Position numbers and translations under genes: made by a program. Shown piece after piece: positions 12,201-23,364 of a DNA stretch of 50,512 bases. Location of the stretch: assembly GCF_001039355.2 (NCBI RefSeq), contig NW_019773635.1:7635-58146 (forward strand), read 5' to 3'. The DNA comes from Lingula anatina (Eukaryota; Brachiopoda; Lingulata; Lingulida; Lingulidae). Each line of letters opens with the position of its first letter. The stretch's first letter is position 1. The notes beneath the pieces were generated by a model that had not been told where the DNA came from, searched no databases, and saw only the letters and a list, made by a program, of their open reading frames with translations.

Positions 12201-13402
12201 CTGATGTCAGAACTCTCTATACTTGCCCTGGAATTTTTGTCTTTTGAGTTACTTGACCGGCTTGTGAGCATATTGTATGGGCTAATTGTCACACATTTCA
12301 AAGTCTGTTTTACCTTCAAACCAAAGAACACAGCTATTTATTTTTGTAGCATAGCAGGTCAAAAATGACTGTAACAGATGCTTTGCTAAAGTTTATGTCA
12401 GACTGTCAGATGCAGTTGAGGCCCTCCTTGTGTAAGTATTATTTTGGTTGGTTTATTTTCACATTTTTTTTATCCATTTCAGAAAGCCATCCAAGAAGTA
12501 GGACCAGAATGGGCTCAAAACAAAAAACTTGTGGACCTCAGTCAGAAGGATATAAGACATGCGGTAAGTTCCTATAGAGAGGCAGTTAGTGAGCAGCTGG
12601 TTTTGGGGGATCATTTGTAGACTTTAATCACAAAATTGCAACAAAATATGTATCAAAACAGTTCAGGAAAGCATCTGAATTTTTCACATTTATTCACAAA
12701 TTACTAGTCAATAAGTTTGCTGTTAAAAAGTATTATATATGTATTTTATTTACTTCTGAGTAACTACATAGTAGTAGGGCACATTAACAATAACATAGCC
12801 TAATGCTTGCTTCAGATACAACCTAAATAAAACACTAGAATTTTTCTATTTGGTGTGATGTGTATGTTTTTGGTTTTCAAACTCGGTCTTCATCTTCCAG
12901 GTTCCAAAGGGGTTCCCATATTTCAGTGTTGATTTTGGCCTGCAGGGTGGCTTCGCTCACGTTATTGAAGATGAACAAACATTTCCATCTTACTTTGGCC
13001 AGGTAAAAGTCTATTTCAGATTTAACTTTGGTTGTCTCATCAATTTCGTATTAGAATTTTAAATATAACATACAAACCTTCATTCAACAGTGCAGGTACT
13101 TTTTATTTTGATATAGCTGAACAACACTTATAGTTCAAACTTATTTTACTCTATATAATGAACAATTTTGATATAATTTTAACTAAGAGCATTCAGTTTG
13201 TCTTCAAAGCTTACGAACACAAGTTATATTCCAGGAAATCATTGGGGGCATGATGGACTTAGAGCCCAGAATGTGGCGCAAACCTTTCAAAGAAAACTTT
13301 GAGGATCAGCGCAAGAAAGTTTTGGAGTTCGCAAACTGGTGGAAGCCATATGATTGGACACAAAGATTGAAGAAAAATGACGATGATGATGATGATGATT
13401 GA
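3291..13402 (+). CDS. CWF19L2: CWF19-like protein 2, complete gene in 19 exons
   Basis: Spliceosome-associated protein of the CwfJ/Drn1 family, linked to intron-lariat debranching; nuclear. Exons: 3291-3380, 3937-4047, 4421-4534, 5011-5109, 5369-5485, 5859-5976, 6108-6211, 6545-7166, 7383-7555, 7765-7980, 8291-8365, 8647-8712, 9159-9273, 9786-9874, 10159-10275, 11916-12071, 12483-12563, 12901-13002, 13235-13402. Phases agree throughout: 2733 nt, 910 residues, close to the human protein. Landmarks: [10 protein letters not shown] in exon 2, a Lys-rich stretch in exon 3, [12 protein letters not shown] in exon 6, an Arg/Asp/Glu dipeptide region in exon 8, and a Ser/Glu stretch in exon 9. The HIT-like CwfJ C-terminal domain 1 has Cys685/Cys688 and [10 protein letters not shown] at 717-726. 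CwfJ C-terminal domain 2 spans roughly 795-900 ([10 protein letters not shown], then NWWKPYDW). The end is an Asp run. Start chosen because [16 protein letters not shown] fits the family N-terminus and splices in phase. Confidence 0.95.
4022..4181 (+). repeat. Tandem duplication across CWF19L2 exon 2 donor
   Basis: About 80 bp covering the last 26 nt of exon 2, its donor and the next ~50 nt of intron are repeated directly downstream (from about 4104). The second copy keeps CAGAAG|GTAAGA, a stronger donor than the first (CAGAAG|GTAATA). The sequence between the two donors contains the in-frame stop TAA of ...TTTAACATTAAG, so use of the second donor would truncate the protein. Confidence 0.85.
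6600..6815 (+). repeat. Arg-Asp/Arg-Glu coding low-complexity repeat
   Basis: Purine-rich runs of GAYAGRGAY-type hexamers inside CWF19L2 exon 8 encode alternating RD/RE dipeptides, followed by RSRSRSP-like residues near 6815-6835. It resembles the RS/RD domains of other splicing proteins and is likely length-variable. Confidence 0.85.
8745..8965. repeat. 36-bp tandem array, about 6 copies, in CWF19L2 intron 12
   Basis: Six near-identical 36-bp units containing TATATGATATATTACACATC and TAGATATCATG. The unit is partly self-complementary, so each strand can form stacked hairpins. The reading frames over it (12-residue repeats on both strands) are products of the repeat, not genes. Confidence 0.9.
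9394..9729 (-). mobile_element. MITE, AAAGGGATAATAACTCTTCG family, copy 1 (CWF19L2 intron 13)
   Basis: Terminal inverted repeats begin TAAAGGGATAATAACTCTTC and end in the complementary GAAGAGTTATTG. A second copy lies at 36893-37236 in the opposite orientation with the same internal blocks in reverse order, including GGAGGTCACGTGGTCTAAAG and GGTAAGTATGGG (here seen as the complement). Both carry a perfect 26-bp palindrome (9540-9565 here) centred on CTTAAG. Non-coding. Confidence 0.8.
10236..11585 (+). repeat. 75-bp minisatellite made of exon 15 end plus 5' splice site
   Basis: The last ~40 nt of CWF19L2 exon 15 and the first 35 nt of intron 15 form the founder unit. Seventeen further GT donors follow at exact 75-bp steps (10351, 10426, 10501 ... 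11476, 11551), nearly all as GATACAG|GTAAGA. The first downstream copies keep the founder's TGTGGAGTG or TGTATGGAG; most later ones have TGTATGAAG. In those the exon-like part would read TGA in the native frame (GATGTATGAAGTGAG), so only the first donor gives the full protein. Confidence 0.95.
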
Positions 13403-14589
13403 CAAAATGAGAAAAGATTTATTGCATTGCCATTTGATTTTACTTAAATGTTATTTGCAATTCTATAAAATTTTCTATTTTTGATGACATTACTTGTAGT
13501 AAAATTACTCAACTGGTTTGTTGTAGATCAAAGTCTCCACCTTTTTACACACCAATAGGTGGAATGGATTATTAAAGGAATAGAGCAGTTTTGCTTCCTC
13601 CTGTATTTTTTTGAATAATACATATTTGGTCTGTAACATCTAAACAGCAGACACTTTCTGACTGCATTAAGAATGTTTACATACCACCGGATTCATTGCA
13701 TTTCTAATTGTAAAGTTGTCATGAAAAGCAAGTTTTGTTAGTTACTTAAAATGATCAAAAAGAGAACTTTAATTTTGTATTAAAAATATGGTCAAAAGAC
13801 ATCTGGTTTTATATACAAACAAATACATACATTCCGTGACCAGAATATTGATGAAATGTAACATCAAACAAAAAAAAAAACTGAGAAAAAATGTTTGAAA
13901 GTGATTTTTTTCTTACCAAATCTTGCATCTAGACAAGAATGTCACATAGCCAGATTTTCAACAATTTCATTTTTAGATGTTCATTTATTGACACTGAGTA
14001 CAAGATGAGATTTAATGACATGTAAATGACTGACAAATGGTATTTGAATTTTATAGTACCATAACTGAATTACAGTGAGTTCCCCTTAAACGCAATACCG
14101 TGTCAAGTACATATATGTCACAATCTCACACTGAAAGTGATAGTTTTTTTACACAATGTCAATGAAAGCTGGGCTTCTCAACCGGATTTCTACATAGCAG
14201 AAATATAGCAGCATTGTACAAATTAATATGTATAACACTTCATGATCTGTATAATGAAACTTCTTGCTGGAGCAGAATATACTTTAAGCACTGTTTAACT
14301 GACTTGATGCAAAATAATTGAGTGTATTTCACCTGGACTTGTCTTATACACATTCTCATTTATTTCATGCTTACTAAAATGTATGTCCTTCACCCATCTT
14401 GTCAAGTCCATCATTTCATCTTTAATGACCTTCACCTGGCAATGTCAACGACCTTGGACTCAGAATGACCTTCACTTCATGACTTTCAGGTGACCTTGGA
14501 CTTGGAAGGCATGTCTTGGCATAGCAGCCAGCACCATGGGGTTTCTAATGCCTTGTGTGTGAAATTTCCACAACCAATGGCACTGACCT
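13403..14589. other. Convergent 3' UTR and intergenic space, CWF19L2 to RBM41
   Basis: The two genes are tail to tail over 1.2 kb. A candidate ATTAAA signal for CWF19L2 is at 13571-13576. A candidate AATAAA signal for RBM41 on the minus strand is at 14359-14364, about 230 nt past its stop. Around 14400-14580 a GACCTTCA/GACCTTGGA motif recurs imperfectly. No coding sequence is seen. Confidence 0.5.
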
Positions 14590-15854
14590 TCAGGTGACAT
14601 CTTTTTTCTTCCCATACTGTATGATGACAGGCTTGCCCTTCAGATTGTAACCATTCACTACAGACAAGGCATGGCCAGCAGTTTCAGCACCTAGAAACAG
14701 CAATACTTTCATCTTTAAATACTTTCTCACAGCAAAAATCTAATCATCTGTAGTGTGTTTGAGTGAGAGAGAGAGAGAGACTGACTTACTGTCAAATGTA
14801 ACAAATGCCTGTCCTTTCATCTTCCTGTGTTTAAAGAGTCTGAAGATAATTCTAGGTCCAGCAGGATTCTGGAAGCGAACAAACAGTGCCACTAGGTCCT
14901 TCTCCTCCACAGACGGGGGCAAGTTCTTCAAATACAGAGTCTGAAATCAGAGGACCAACATTAAAACTGTATTCACCTCAAAATGACAGTGCCTTTCCTC
15001 TTAGTCTAAGACACATCCTTTTCACCTACGCTACTGTATTCTGTTTGTGACATTTAATAATCAACCTTAATTTTAATAAACTAATTAACTTTCTATACAT
15101 TAAATGTGGTGTGGGTAATGAGGGTTACCTGTGAGGGTTCACCTGGCTCGTAGTTGTTAAATCGAGGCAGAGATCTTATTTCTTCCAGTGTTAAGCAGTT
15201 CTGTTTGATATGTTCTTCTGACAATGGTTCTACATATACATCAAGTGTACGCGATGAGGTAAGGGACTGCTGGGTCTCTTGTCCTTCATCTTTAACATCA
15301 GATGAACCTTGACCTTGATCTGTCACTTCCTGACCTTGACCTTTGACCTTGTTATTGTCGCAGCTCTCCTCTGCTGCATCACAGGTAACAACAATATTGT
15401 CAGACACTCCACGATCCAATTTACTGGAATGTAATTCTTGTTTTTTCATCTCCTCCTTTGTCAGGGGCCCACAGAATTCAAAGTCTGTCTCAGCTTCTTT
15501 TGTATTTACGTCTGATCCTTGCCCTAGTAAACCCTCATCAACTCTAGAATACCCTCCTTCCATCCTGGGTTTAACCTGACTGACCTCTTTAATGAGAGAG
15601 TGTAGGTTGTTCATGGGATGGTCAGCGGGGTAATCTGTCTTGGTCCAGTTCTTAGTAGTGACCAGGACCTGGGTCAGCTTGGCCTTGTTACTGTCCTGGG
15701 AGATGGCCTTCTCCAGGTCCATAGCCTGACGGGACAGCTGGGCAGTGCCTGGAATTGTGGGATTCATATTTAATACTCGGTGAAAGATTTGCATTTATTT
15801 TACGGCCATAATGCACCTGACACTGGTATCTCACGTAAACACTTATTAACACTG

Positions 15855-15888
<34 letters not shown>

Positions 15889-18015
15889 AAATGTACCTTA
15901 GTAGGGGTGTATGTATAAAAGACAAGTGTAGGTTTTTTCAAATCAAGTCCACCACTTCAGTACATAAACCTTTTTTTTTCTTATTAAAAGACAAATATTA
16001 GGACCTATGTTGAATGCAATCCAAACAAGGCAGCAAAGCTGACAAATGTACAGACAAAAAACAGAAAATAAAGATGCAAAAAAGGTCATTTTGTTAATTT
16101 TGATGCAATAATAANACTTATCATGTTATCGGTAAAAGTGCACGGCGACGATGGCGACGACGGCGACGGCGACGACAGACGCAGATGATGGCTATATGTA
16201 CAGACACATCTGTGTCTGTACATAATAAGGGGTAGAGCTTAAAGCACAAGCCAGTTTTATTATTTGGATAAAATTAGATGGCATCTTACTCACCCCCAAA
16301 TGTGTCTGGTTTTGAAAGCTCAACCTCTTTCTGGGCAATTTTCTTCTCTATTTCTTGCAGTTTTTTCTCTCTGACTTCTGAGGCCATCCTCAGTTTACTA
16401 GAGCCAGTCTGTAAATGACAACAATGAAGATAACTTGACACAATAAAACCTGGAAGTAAAAATTTTCTTCTACAAGAATCAGTAGATTAAGTCTCTTGTC
16501 CATGGGTGGTCTTTTCTCCTTCTTTGTAGTTTCTTTTTTCTTTCGATATAGTTTTCAGTTCCTTAAAAGTATGTATTAGTACTAGGATGCTGAAAATCAT
16601 CTGGCTTCTCCTATGTAAATATAATTACAGAACCAAACCCAATCTGTGGCCTTTCACAATTCTTCAGTTTGATCAGTCCCAAATCACTTTGCAGCTTCCT
16701 TTTTACCTCATCCATAAGTTTATTATCCTAGCTGAATATCACCATGGAACCTTCACATACTTTTCATAATATTCTACTTTTAAATATTTCATTTTATAAA
16801 GTTAAAATTACTTGTTAAGTTCAATCTAGTTAAATATCAGCATCTTCACATACTAGAAATTATATTTTATACTTAAAATATTTCATTTCTAAGTGATAAC
16901 TACCTGTAAGGTCCCTGTATCAGCCTGTATCTTCAGCAGCACCTCTTCCTCACTCAGTCCATACTGTCTCAATATCTGGGCCCTTGTCTCCCTCTCTGTG
17001 ATGGTCCTGTACTGGTCAAGACTTAACTGACCGCTGGTCACTCCAGACTCTGGTCGGAATACAGTCGCCTCTGAGAAAACCTTCTTCTGGCGCATCTGAC
17101 TGTGAAATGTTATTGACCTCAACATCTTTGTGTAAATTGTGACTTTATGACTCACAAAAATCTTGTCAACAAGTTTATTACAGTCTTCAATTTTGACCAG
17201 CATGTTCTACAGTTTAGACCCTAGACTTTCTCCAATTCCTTTTAAACAGACTCCAAAGTAGACCAAAGTGAAGAATGACAACGTGGACCTTTTCCTGACT
17301 AAAAAGTGTGGTTAGCCCTAACCCCTCCCCCCCCCCCCACCACATTGCATGAATTTCTGTGCTACATCCCTATAACCCTTGTGCTACACTATAAAAGTCT
17401 CTCTAGACCATAACTTCTAGTTTATCACCATACCAAGTTAGCCATTTACAAACCAAACACATACTCTGCCAAAGTGACATCAGTTTTCAGCTGCTTTTCC
17501 AACAGTCTCTTGAGTTGCCTCTCTCCCTCAGTCTCAATATCTTCTGCAGGCATGTCCAGTCTGGCGTACTTGGAAAGTGGCGGTCTGCTGGCGTCCGGAC
17601 CCATTTTGACCACTGCCCCGCTCTGGTACCGTCTGGGATTACCACTGAACAGAACAGATACAGCAGCTACGGTCAGGAATTCTAAGACGTTTGGCAAAAT
17701 TGTATTGAAAGTTGAAATTCCCTCAAAGCGGCACAATATTATCAAGGCGAATGTCTAGCCCTTGAAAAATAGGGATCCACAAAATATCTCACGGGCACTC
17801 AGGACATACATGTATCTTTAGACTTTTACTGCCATGTGTTTATAATCGTCTCCATGAAAAAGGACATTTTTAACATGGACTATGAATCTTCGCGGATAAT
17901 AAAACCTAAAATGACAGTGAGTTAAAGAACTGAAGCATTACCATGGAATTCCAGTCCTGCTGTACGAGTTCGGGTCCTCCCTGAGAGGTCGACCATTCAC
18001 TGACCCGCCTGGCAT
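14590..18015 (-). CDS. RBM41: RNA-binding protein 41, complete gene in 7 exons
   Basis: Single-RRM RNA-binding protein, paralogue of U11/U12-65K (RNPC3), reported to associate with minor-spliceosome U12 snRNA. Exons on the minus strand: 18015-17942, 17644-17461, 17095-16904, 16408-16294, 15748-15129, 14940-14790, 14690-14590; 1437 nt, 478 residues (human about 413). The N-terminal IETEGERQLKRLLEKQL block and the DHPMNNLHSL block match RBM41, as does SLPRFNNYEPGEPSQ just before the RRM. The RRM starts at about 396 with RNP2 LYLKNL (397-402) and RNP1 KGQAFVTF (437-444), ending in VNGYNLKGKPVIIQYG. The middle of the large exon is Glu/Gln/Asp-rich and unlike human, which explains the extra length. 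The exon 2/3 junction is ambiguous (17461/17095 or 17459/17099; both stay in phase). A single N at 16115 lies in an intron. Confidence 0.9.
16117..16222 (-). repeat. Dispersed palindrome + GAC/GTC repeat element, copy 1
   Basis: In RBM41 intron 4. Read on the minus strand: a perfect palindrome with arms TGTACAGACACA and TGTGTCTGTACA (16197-16222), then ATAGCCATCATCTGCGTCTG, a GTCGTCGCC-type run, and CACTTTTACCGATAACATGATAAG. The same order occurs at 32176-32285 and 32395-32505 on the plus strand. An N at 16115 abuts its end. Confidence 0.75.
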
Positions 18016-18099
18016 TCTGGCTAGATAATGATGTGCAGTGTACCACCTAACTAAACTGTTATGGGTCCACTGTCACTGTCAGCTTCCATTCTGACAGTC

Positions 18100-18126
18100 G
18101 GTGTGACGTCACAAGATGGCCGCCAC
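18100..18126 (-). promoter_or_regulatory. RBM41 promoter: CRE palindrome and YY1-like site
   Basis: About 90-110 bp upstream of the RBM41 start there is a full cAMP-response palindrome TGACGTCA (18104-18111) followed by AAGATGGCCGCC (18113-18124), close to the YY1/start-site consensus. Both are common in housekeeping promoters; function here is inferred from position. Confidence 0.5.
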
Positions 18127-18365
18127 GACCGGAGCTGGGTAAAAACAAATCGGCTAGGTCCATTACTCCCAATGTTAAAATGATGAATTTTGATTGTCTG
18201 TATCTCTCACGCTGGTAGATAGTTAAACTTGACAACTGTTTAATTATATCAGCATAGGTATTCAGTGTCAGGAAATTGCCAGCAACGACCTTTTCTAGTA
18301 TTGATGCCGATTTTATCAGCGTTAGAAATCCACCTCTCTAACACTGTAATTATACAGGGGGCCGT

Positions 18366-18513
18366 AGCGATAGTCCGAAGGTTCAATAGTCCGAAGGTTC
18401 ATTGGTCCGAATGTTCACTATAGAACCTTCGGACCAATGAACCCTTGATTAAAAAATCGATGAAAATGTTACCACTTTTCGGACCAATGAACTTTCGGAC
18501 TATCGAGACGCCC
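18366..18513. mobile_element. Fold-back element with CCGAAGGTTCA arms
   Basis: The motif TAGTCCGAAGGTTCA(T) is repeated directly near 18371 and 18387, with a variant at 18403. It returns inverted at 18424 (AACCTTCGGACCAATGAA) and near the right end (TTTCGGACCAATGAAC, TTTCGGACTATCG). The whole piece can fold into a long stem. Its right end meets an N at 18514 and a T run. Probably a MITE; no coding capacity. Confidence 0.6.
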
Positions 18514-18514
18514 N

Positions 18515-19925
18515 TTTTTTTTTTTTTTGTAATTTTTTAAAATTTTGGACAGGATTATAAGTTTACATGTTCAATTAATTTTTTAATTATCATACTTTGA
18601 AGTGCATAAATAGCAATAATGTGCTATTGGATCACATAACTAATACTTTTTCTTTGTGATGTCGCACACTTTCCACCAGAAGATAGGACACAATCTTGAA
18701 GGGATATCAATGAACATATGAACTACTGTAACAGTAGAAGAAATGAGCAGGTGGAGCTGTTTGCTGAGCAAAATCTGTTAACCCCATGCTCAAGTTTACA
18801 ACTATAATATATATATAAACACAAATTTTTGTCTGTTTTAATTCAAGGTATATTCCTAGTTGTCTCTCTGTAAATAAACTGTTAGTCTGCTACATTAGCC
18901 ATGTCTTTTCTGTTATAAAATGGGAGCAACATTGCATTTAATGGAACACTACCTATTTGTGTTAGTACAAAGTTAATGAAAATCTTGGGCTTAACTTTAG
19001 ACATCTTCAGTCTTAAGTATGCAGGAGGTACAAAAGTAATGCCCAGATTAAGAATGAGTTGTTAATGGCCTGGTAAAACTGTCCATCTCTTACTAATAGT
19101 AAGCCTTTGGTACTGGTGATAATGAGGTTCAAGTAAATTCTCTTGACTAGGAAAAACTTTTCTTTTAATTTGTTATGAACCCATTTTATTTCACTTTTAA
19201 TTTTATATATTAAAAATTGTTAATGATATGGTCACACTTTGCCCAAAGGTCTTTATATACTGCATTACACATTCATTCTTTTGGTACTAATAAATAATTT
19301 TTCAGTGTTCATTGAGTAAATAATTAAAACGAGTGATGTCATAATTGTGATTTTGGGATGAAAAACAAAAAATGAATTAATTCTCACATTTCTCCTTTAT
19401 CTGAGCACCCATGATCACCATTTCAGTACCAATTTAATGACATCATTTAGTACTCCAAACCCCTGCAGGAATTTTTCTTAAAAGTCTTAGTTAAGATTTT
19501 ATCATTGATAAAGCAAAATAATGCTTTTGATTAATGAAATTCTGTAATTAGGGGTTCATAACTCCATAACAAATGCATTTAAAGCAAAACGACTGCACTG
19601 GATTGTGGCTCACACATTTGTGGTCAACTCTGCCAATTTTCTGGATAAAATCTTCTTCAGGGATGTAGTTATGCCCAACATCAATTGCTATCTTGCCTCA
19701 AATTATAAAGGTGATAAATTGATGAAATCTATGAGTTGCTATGCTTATACATTGCAACTAGTAATATAAATACAGAATTTTTGATATTTTCGAAGTTTTT
19801 TTATTGTTTTAAATCAGCACAAAGATAGATGCATTTTTTGATAATTAGATACAGAAAAAACTTCATTTTTGGTATCTGGATGATAATAAAGGGTTACAAT
19901 ATCTTTAAAGACTGGTAGTTATTCA
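18515..19925. other. Gene-free AT-rich stretch
   Basis: No exon-like sequence or recognised repeat family was found on either strand. The next part (from about 19930) is the duplicated 3' flank of the receptor genes. Confidence 0.5.
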
Positions 19926-19929
19926 TCAG

Positions 19930-20760
19930 GTCTGACAAAGTTCATAACTAATAAGATTGATTGTCAATACTAAATTTCTTATAATAAAATAAAATAATGA
20001 CTGTTGGTAGTATATATAATAGGAATTTCCAATTTAATTCTAAAGATAAAATAAAGAAAGTACATATTTTGAGTAAATAAAATGTGTCTATGGATTATAT
20101 TTCTTAAATTCATACATTTCTTAAAAATGAAATAATACTTATCATAATTTCTAAAAACAAATTAATGACAATAACTATCCCCAAATAAACAATATTTGTA
20201 ATCTGCATTTGATTTCCATACACAGTATATGCAGCATTCCAATTTAATGGACATACTAGTAAGCTTTGTGTACTGATGCACACCAGTGTTGTTTCACTTT
20301 ATTTATTATTACTTAATAATCAAGTTAAGTTCTCTTACACATAGCAGACATGAATAAATACACAGATATCTCAGTAATAAACAATAGTACATGTATAAAA
20401 ATTATGCAACATTAATTACCACCCAACTGATAATTATCATGTAACCAAATAAATGTGTAAATGTATGCATGTGCAGATACAAACTCACATTAAACACTCT
20501 ACAACATAAAGTTCTAACAATAAAGTTTACCATCAAATATACAAATAAAAATAGATAAATTTCAACACATCAGTTGTGAAATAAATTCATGAAGGTAATA
20601 TAGATCAGGCCCTTAGCCAGCAGTTTGAAAAGGGGGTTCTTTTTCTGAAAAAGTGACTTTTTACCATGAAACTTTGTGTACCTAGATAAAATTTACCTGG
20701 AGGGGACCTTTTCCCCAGCAAAAAGGGTGGTTTGTTCAAACCCTTCAAACTCCCCTGGTT
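19930..20760 (-). repeat. Duplicated 3' flank of receptor genes, copy C
   Basis: Matches 24473-25360 block for block, with shared stretches such as GACATACTAGTAAGCTTTGT and AAATAAATGTGTAAATGT. The copy at 24473 carries an extra ~120 bp near 24900-25020. It lies downstream (minus-strand sense) of the TPR tail at 23365, as the partner copy does for the complete gene. Non-coding. Confidence 0.8.
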
Positions 20761-20768
20761 ATGGACCT
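20606..20768. mobile_element. MITE, CAGGCCC(G/T)TAGCCAGCA family, copy 1
   Basis: Left end CAGGCCCTTAGCCAGCA and right end CCCCTGGTTATGGACCT are inverted partners. Internal blocks (GGGGGTTCTTTTTCTGAAAA, GTGTACCTAGAT, CCTTTTCCCCAGCAAAA) recur at 25211-25360 (right end lost) and 49201-49369. hAT-like in style. Non-coding. Confidence 0.7.
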
Positions 20769-21465
20769 ATAGATTAATTTAAAAGTAAAAACTTTTGTTA
20801 TACCAGCACTTCATGGTTAAATTATCAATTTATGAACTGTCAGAACTATCTAATAGAGAATTTGAACTATCATAACTATAATTATTGATTTTATTTTGAA
20901 ATTCCAGAACCCATGCAGTGACACATAGGTTTTCAGTCCTCCTTATGATGAAGTGGATGCAGAGGTAAAATAAAATATTTTAGAAATTGTAAACATCCAT
21001 GGATACACTTAAAGTAATGTGATGTTTTGTAAACATATTCATTGCAGAATAAAACTAGAATAGCACTCAGAGCAGGCTGGTCCTTGCTGAGGTGGCTCTT
21101 TTCTTATCATTAATTGATTAATCAATAGATCACCATCAAAATCTAATCAATACTAACTTCTCACTTTTCCTAATTTGTTATCCAAACCCACCCTAACTTC
21201 TTAAGTTAGGCTGTTAACTAACAAACTAACATAGGCAAAAACATAACCTGCTTAGTAGAAGTTATCACATATGATAACATACATGAACATCTCAGAATTA
21301 TATAACACATTTGTATGCCTAAAATAAATAGCCAGTTGTGAAGTATTTAAACAGGAGGCAATGATCTTACATTTTGGCACCAAACTATGTAGGTCTATAT
21401 ATTTTTATTGCAAGATTTTTCTTCACATAAAGTGATGAATAATCCTTTGGGGGAAAAGTAACTTG

Positions 21466-21892
21466 ACCAGGCACCCACATAAATTATATAGTTAGGATGG
21501 ATAGCCAGGCAACCACATAAATTATATAGTTAGGGTGAATAGCCAGGCCCCCACATAAATTATATAGTGAGGATGGATAGCCAGACCCCCACATAAATTA
21601 TGTAGTTAGGATGGATAGCCAAGCCACCACATAAATTATATAGTTAGGATAGATAGCCAGGCCGCCACATAAATTATATAGTTGGGATGGATAGCCAGGC
21701 CCCCACATAAATTATATAGTTAGGATGGATAGCCAGGCCGCCACATAAATTATATAGTNGTAAGAATGGATAGCCAGGCGGCCACATAAATTATATAGTA
21801 AGAATGGATAGCCAGGCCGCCACATAAATTATGTAGTAAGAATGGATAGCCAGGCCGCCACATAAACTATATAGTAAGAATGGATAGCCGAA
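21466..21892. repeat. ~38-bp tandem array, about 11 copies
   Basis: Head-to-tail units of the type CCACATAAATTATATAGTTAGGATGGATAGCCAGG. Later units switch from GTTAGGATGG to GTAAGAATGG. An N at 21759 inside the array suggests an unresolved repeat length. It lies in a 1.3-kb insertion (20770-22070) that the other flank copy lacks. Confidence 0.85.
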
Positions 21893-22069
21893 CAATGATG
21901 GCAGAGCTGAGGGAGGGGGACCTTACATGGGGACAGGCCCAGCACGTAGCCAGAGACAGGGCCAAATGGAAAGAAGTGACTGTGACCTTATGTCCCACAC
22001 GGGACGAAGAGCACTGATGATGATGATGATGATAATATCATCATCATGAATATTCCTAGAAAAGTCAAG

Positions 22070-22900
22070 ACTGCCTAGATAGAGGAGTGAGCACATCCTA
22101 GATATCCTTGCAAAAAATAAGACTGCCCAGATATTTTTTACAAAACTAGGGACTCTTTAGATATGTTTGTAGAAGTTAGAACTTCAGTGTCATTTTATTG
22201 TAGAGGTTGGGAGATTATGGAGAAATCCTTGGAGATGACTATGGAGACATTCTAAGACTTTGGTGAAAACAGCCAAGAGGTAGGACATAAGTACATACAT
22301 GGAAATTAAACTATCTGCAAACATTTTTCAAGTTTTGTTAGTATTGATTAAGCATTATATATATAACTTTTCCAATATTTATGTGGAGTAAATTGGGACT
22401 GAGTATAGATTGAAATAATACTGTTGATCTGCATATATTTTTCATGAAGTTTTGTTAGCATTTTACAATCAGGGTGAGCCAAAAAAAACTCCCATTTCAC
22501 AGCCTTGCATACATTTTTTTTTTTTTTTTGATAATAGATACATTTTCAGTTTTCACTAATTAAATTCCTAGGTATTTACACAAGTGTCATTTTTCATATG
22601 ACATATCATCATTATAATTTTGGGGTTAAAAATACAAAATCAGTTTCCCTTTTACCTACGCATAAATATTGTTTCGACCAAATGATAAAAGCTTAAGTTA
22701 CAATTTTATTGCATTAAATGAAGCAAAATAAAGCCTATGTTCAATGATACAATGTTATTAGGTGCTCTGTACTCCATGGCTAAAACATTTAAACCAAAAT
22801 AACAACAAAATATTGAAAACCCACACACTTGACATCACCTTTGCCAATTTTCGTGAAAACATCTTGTTCAGCGATGGAGTTGTGCCACATACAGATCATA
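22070..22900 (-). repeat. Duplicated 3' flank of receptor genes, distal block, copy C
   Basis: Matches 25370-26250 (for example CATCCTAGATATCCTTGCAA and GACTGCCCAGATATTTTTTA). In the other copy this block follows the first flank block directly. Non-coding. Confidence 0.75.
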
Positions 22901-22970
22901 AGCCCTTCCAGTACCCTAGAGGATACTGTATATAACTTGTACAATTTGAACATTTTCTAGTGCCTCTATG

Positions 22971-23187
22971 ACTGGGTTCCCACAGATTTAGATCTATTCA
23001 TCTGGATCGACCTAACTCCCTGGGGGTTCACACTAAATTGTTGCCAGATTCCGGGAGCCGAGCGCACACAAAAGTTAATTACCAGATTTTAGTAGGCAAG
23101 ACAGACATTTAAGTCGGTTAAGCTGACAGCAACCTAGTGAGACTCCCCAGGAGGATAGATTGATCTAAATATCTGTGGGAATGGTCT
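22971..23187. mobile_element. MITE-like element, GATCGATC family, copy 2
   Basis: Ends are inverted: GGGTTCCCACAGATTTAGAT at the left and ATCTAAATATCTGTGGGAAT at the right. It has the central AGTTAATTACC also seen in copies 1 and 3. It lies just downstream of the TPR tail gene. Confidence 0.65.
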
Positions 23188-23204
23188 CTTTGAACTGACC
23201 CATG

Positions 23205-23364
23205 TTCGCAAGTACAGTACAAATTGAATTGTTCACTGTATTAATATCAGGGTGTTTAGAGCCTAGTGCATCGTCTACTTCCTATCTGTTTTTAAAATAA
23301 GCTAGAGCCTCTTTATTCACCCATGGCTTGCAGTACTCCAACAACGTTGTATAAGGTAGCAGTA
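23205..23364 (-). pseudogene. TPR-unit relic downstream of TPR tail
   Basis: Past the stop codon, minus-strand sequence still resembles decayed 126-nt TPR units (for example the complement of TATCAGGGTGTTTAGAGCCTAG), with no continuous frame. It suggests the ancestral array was longer. Confidence 0.5.
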
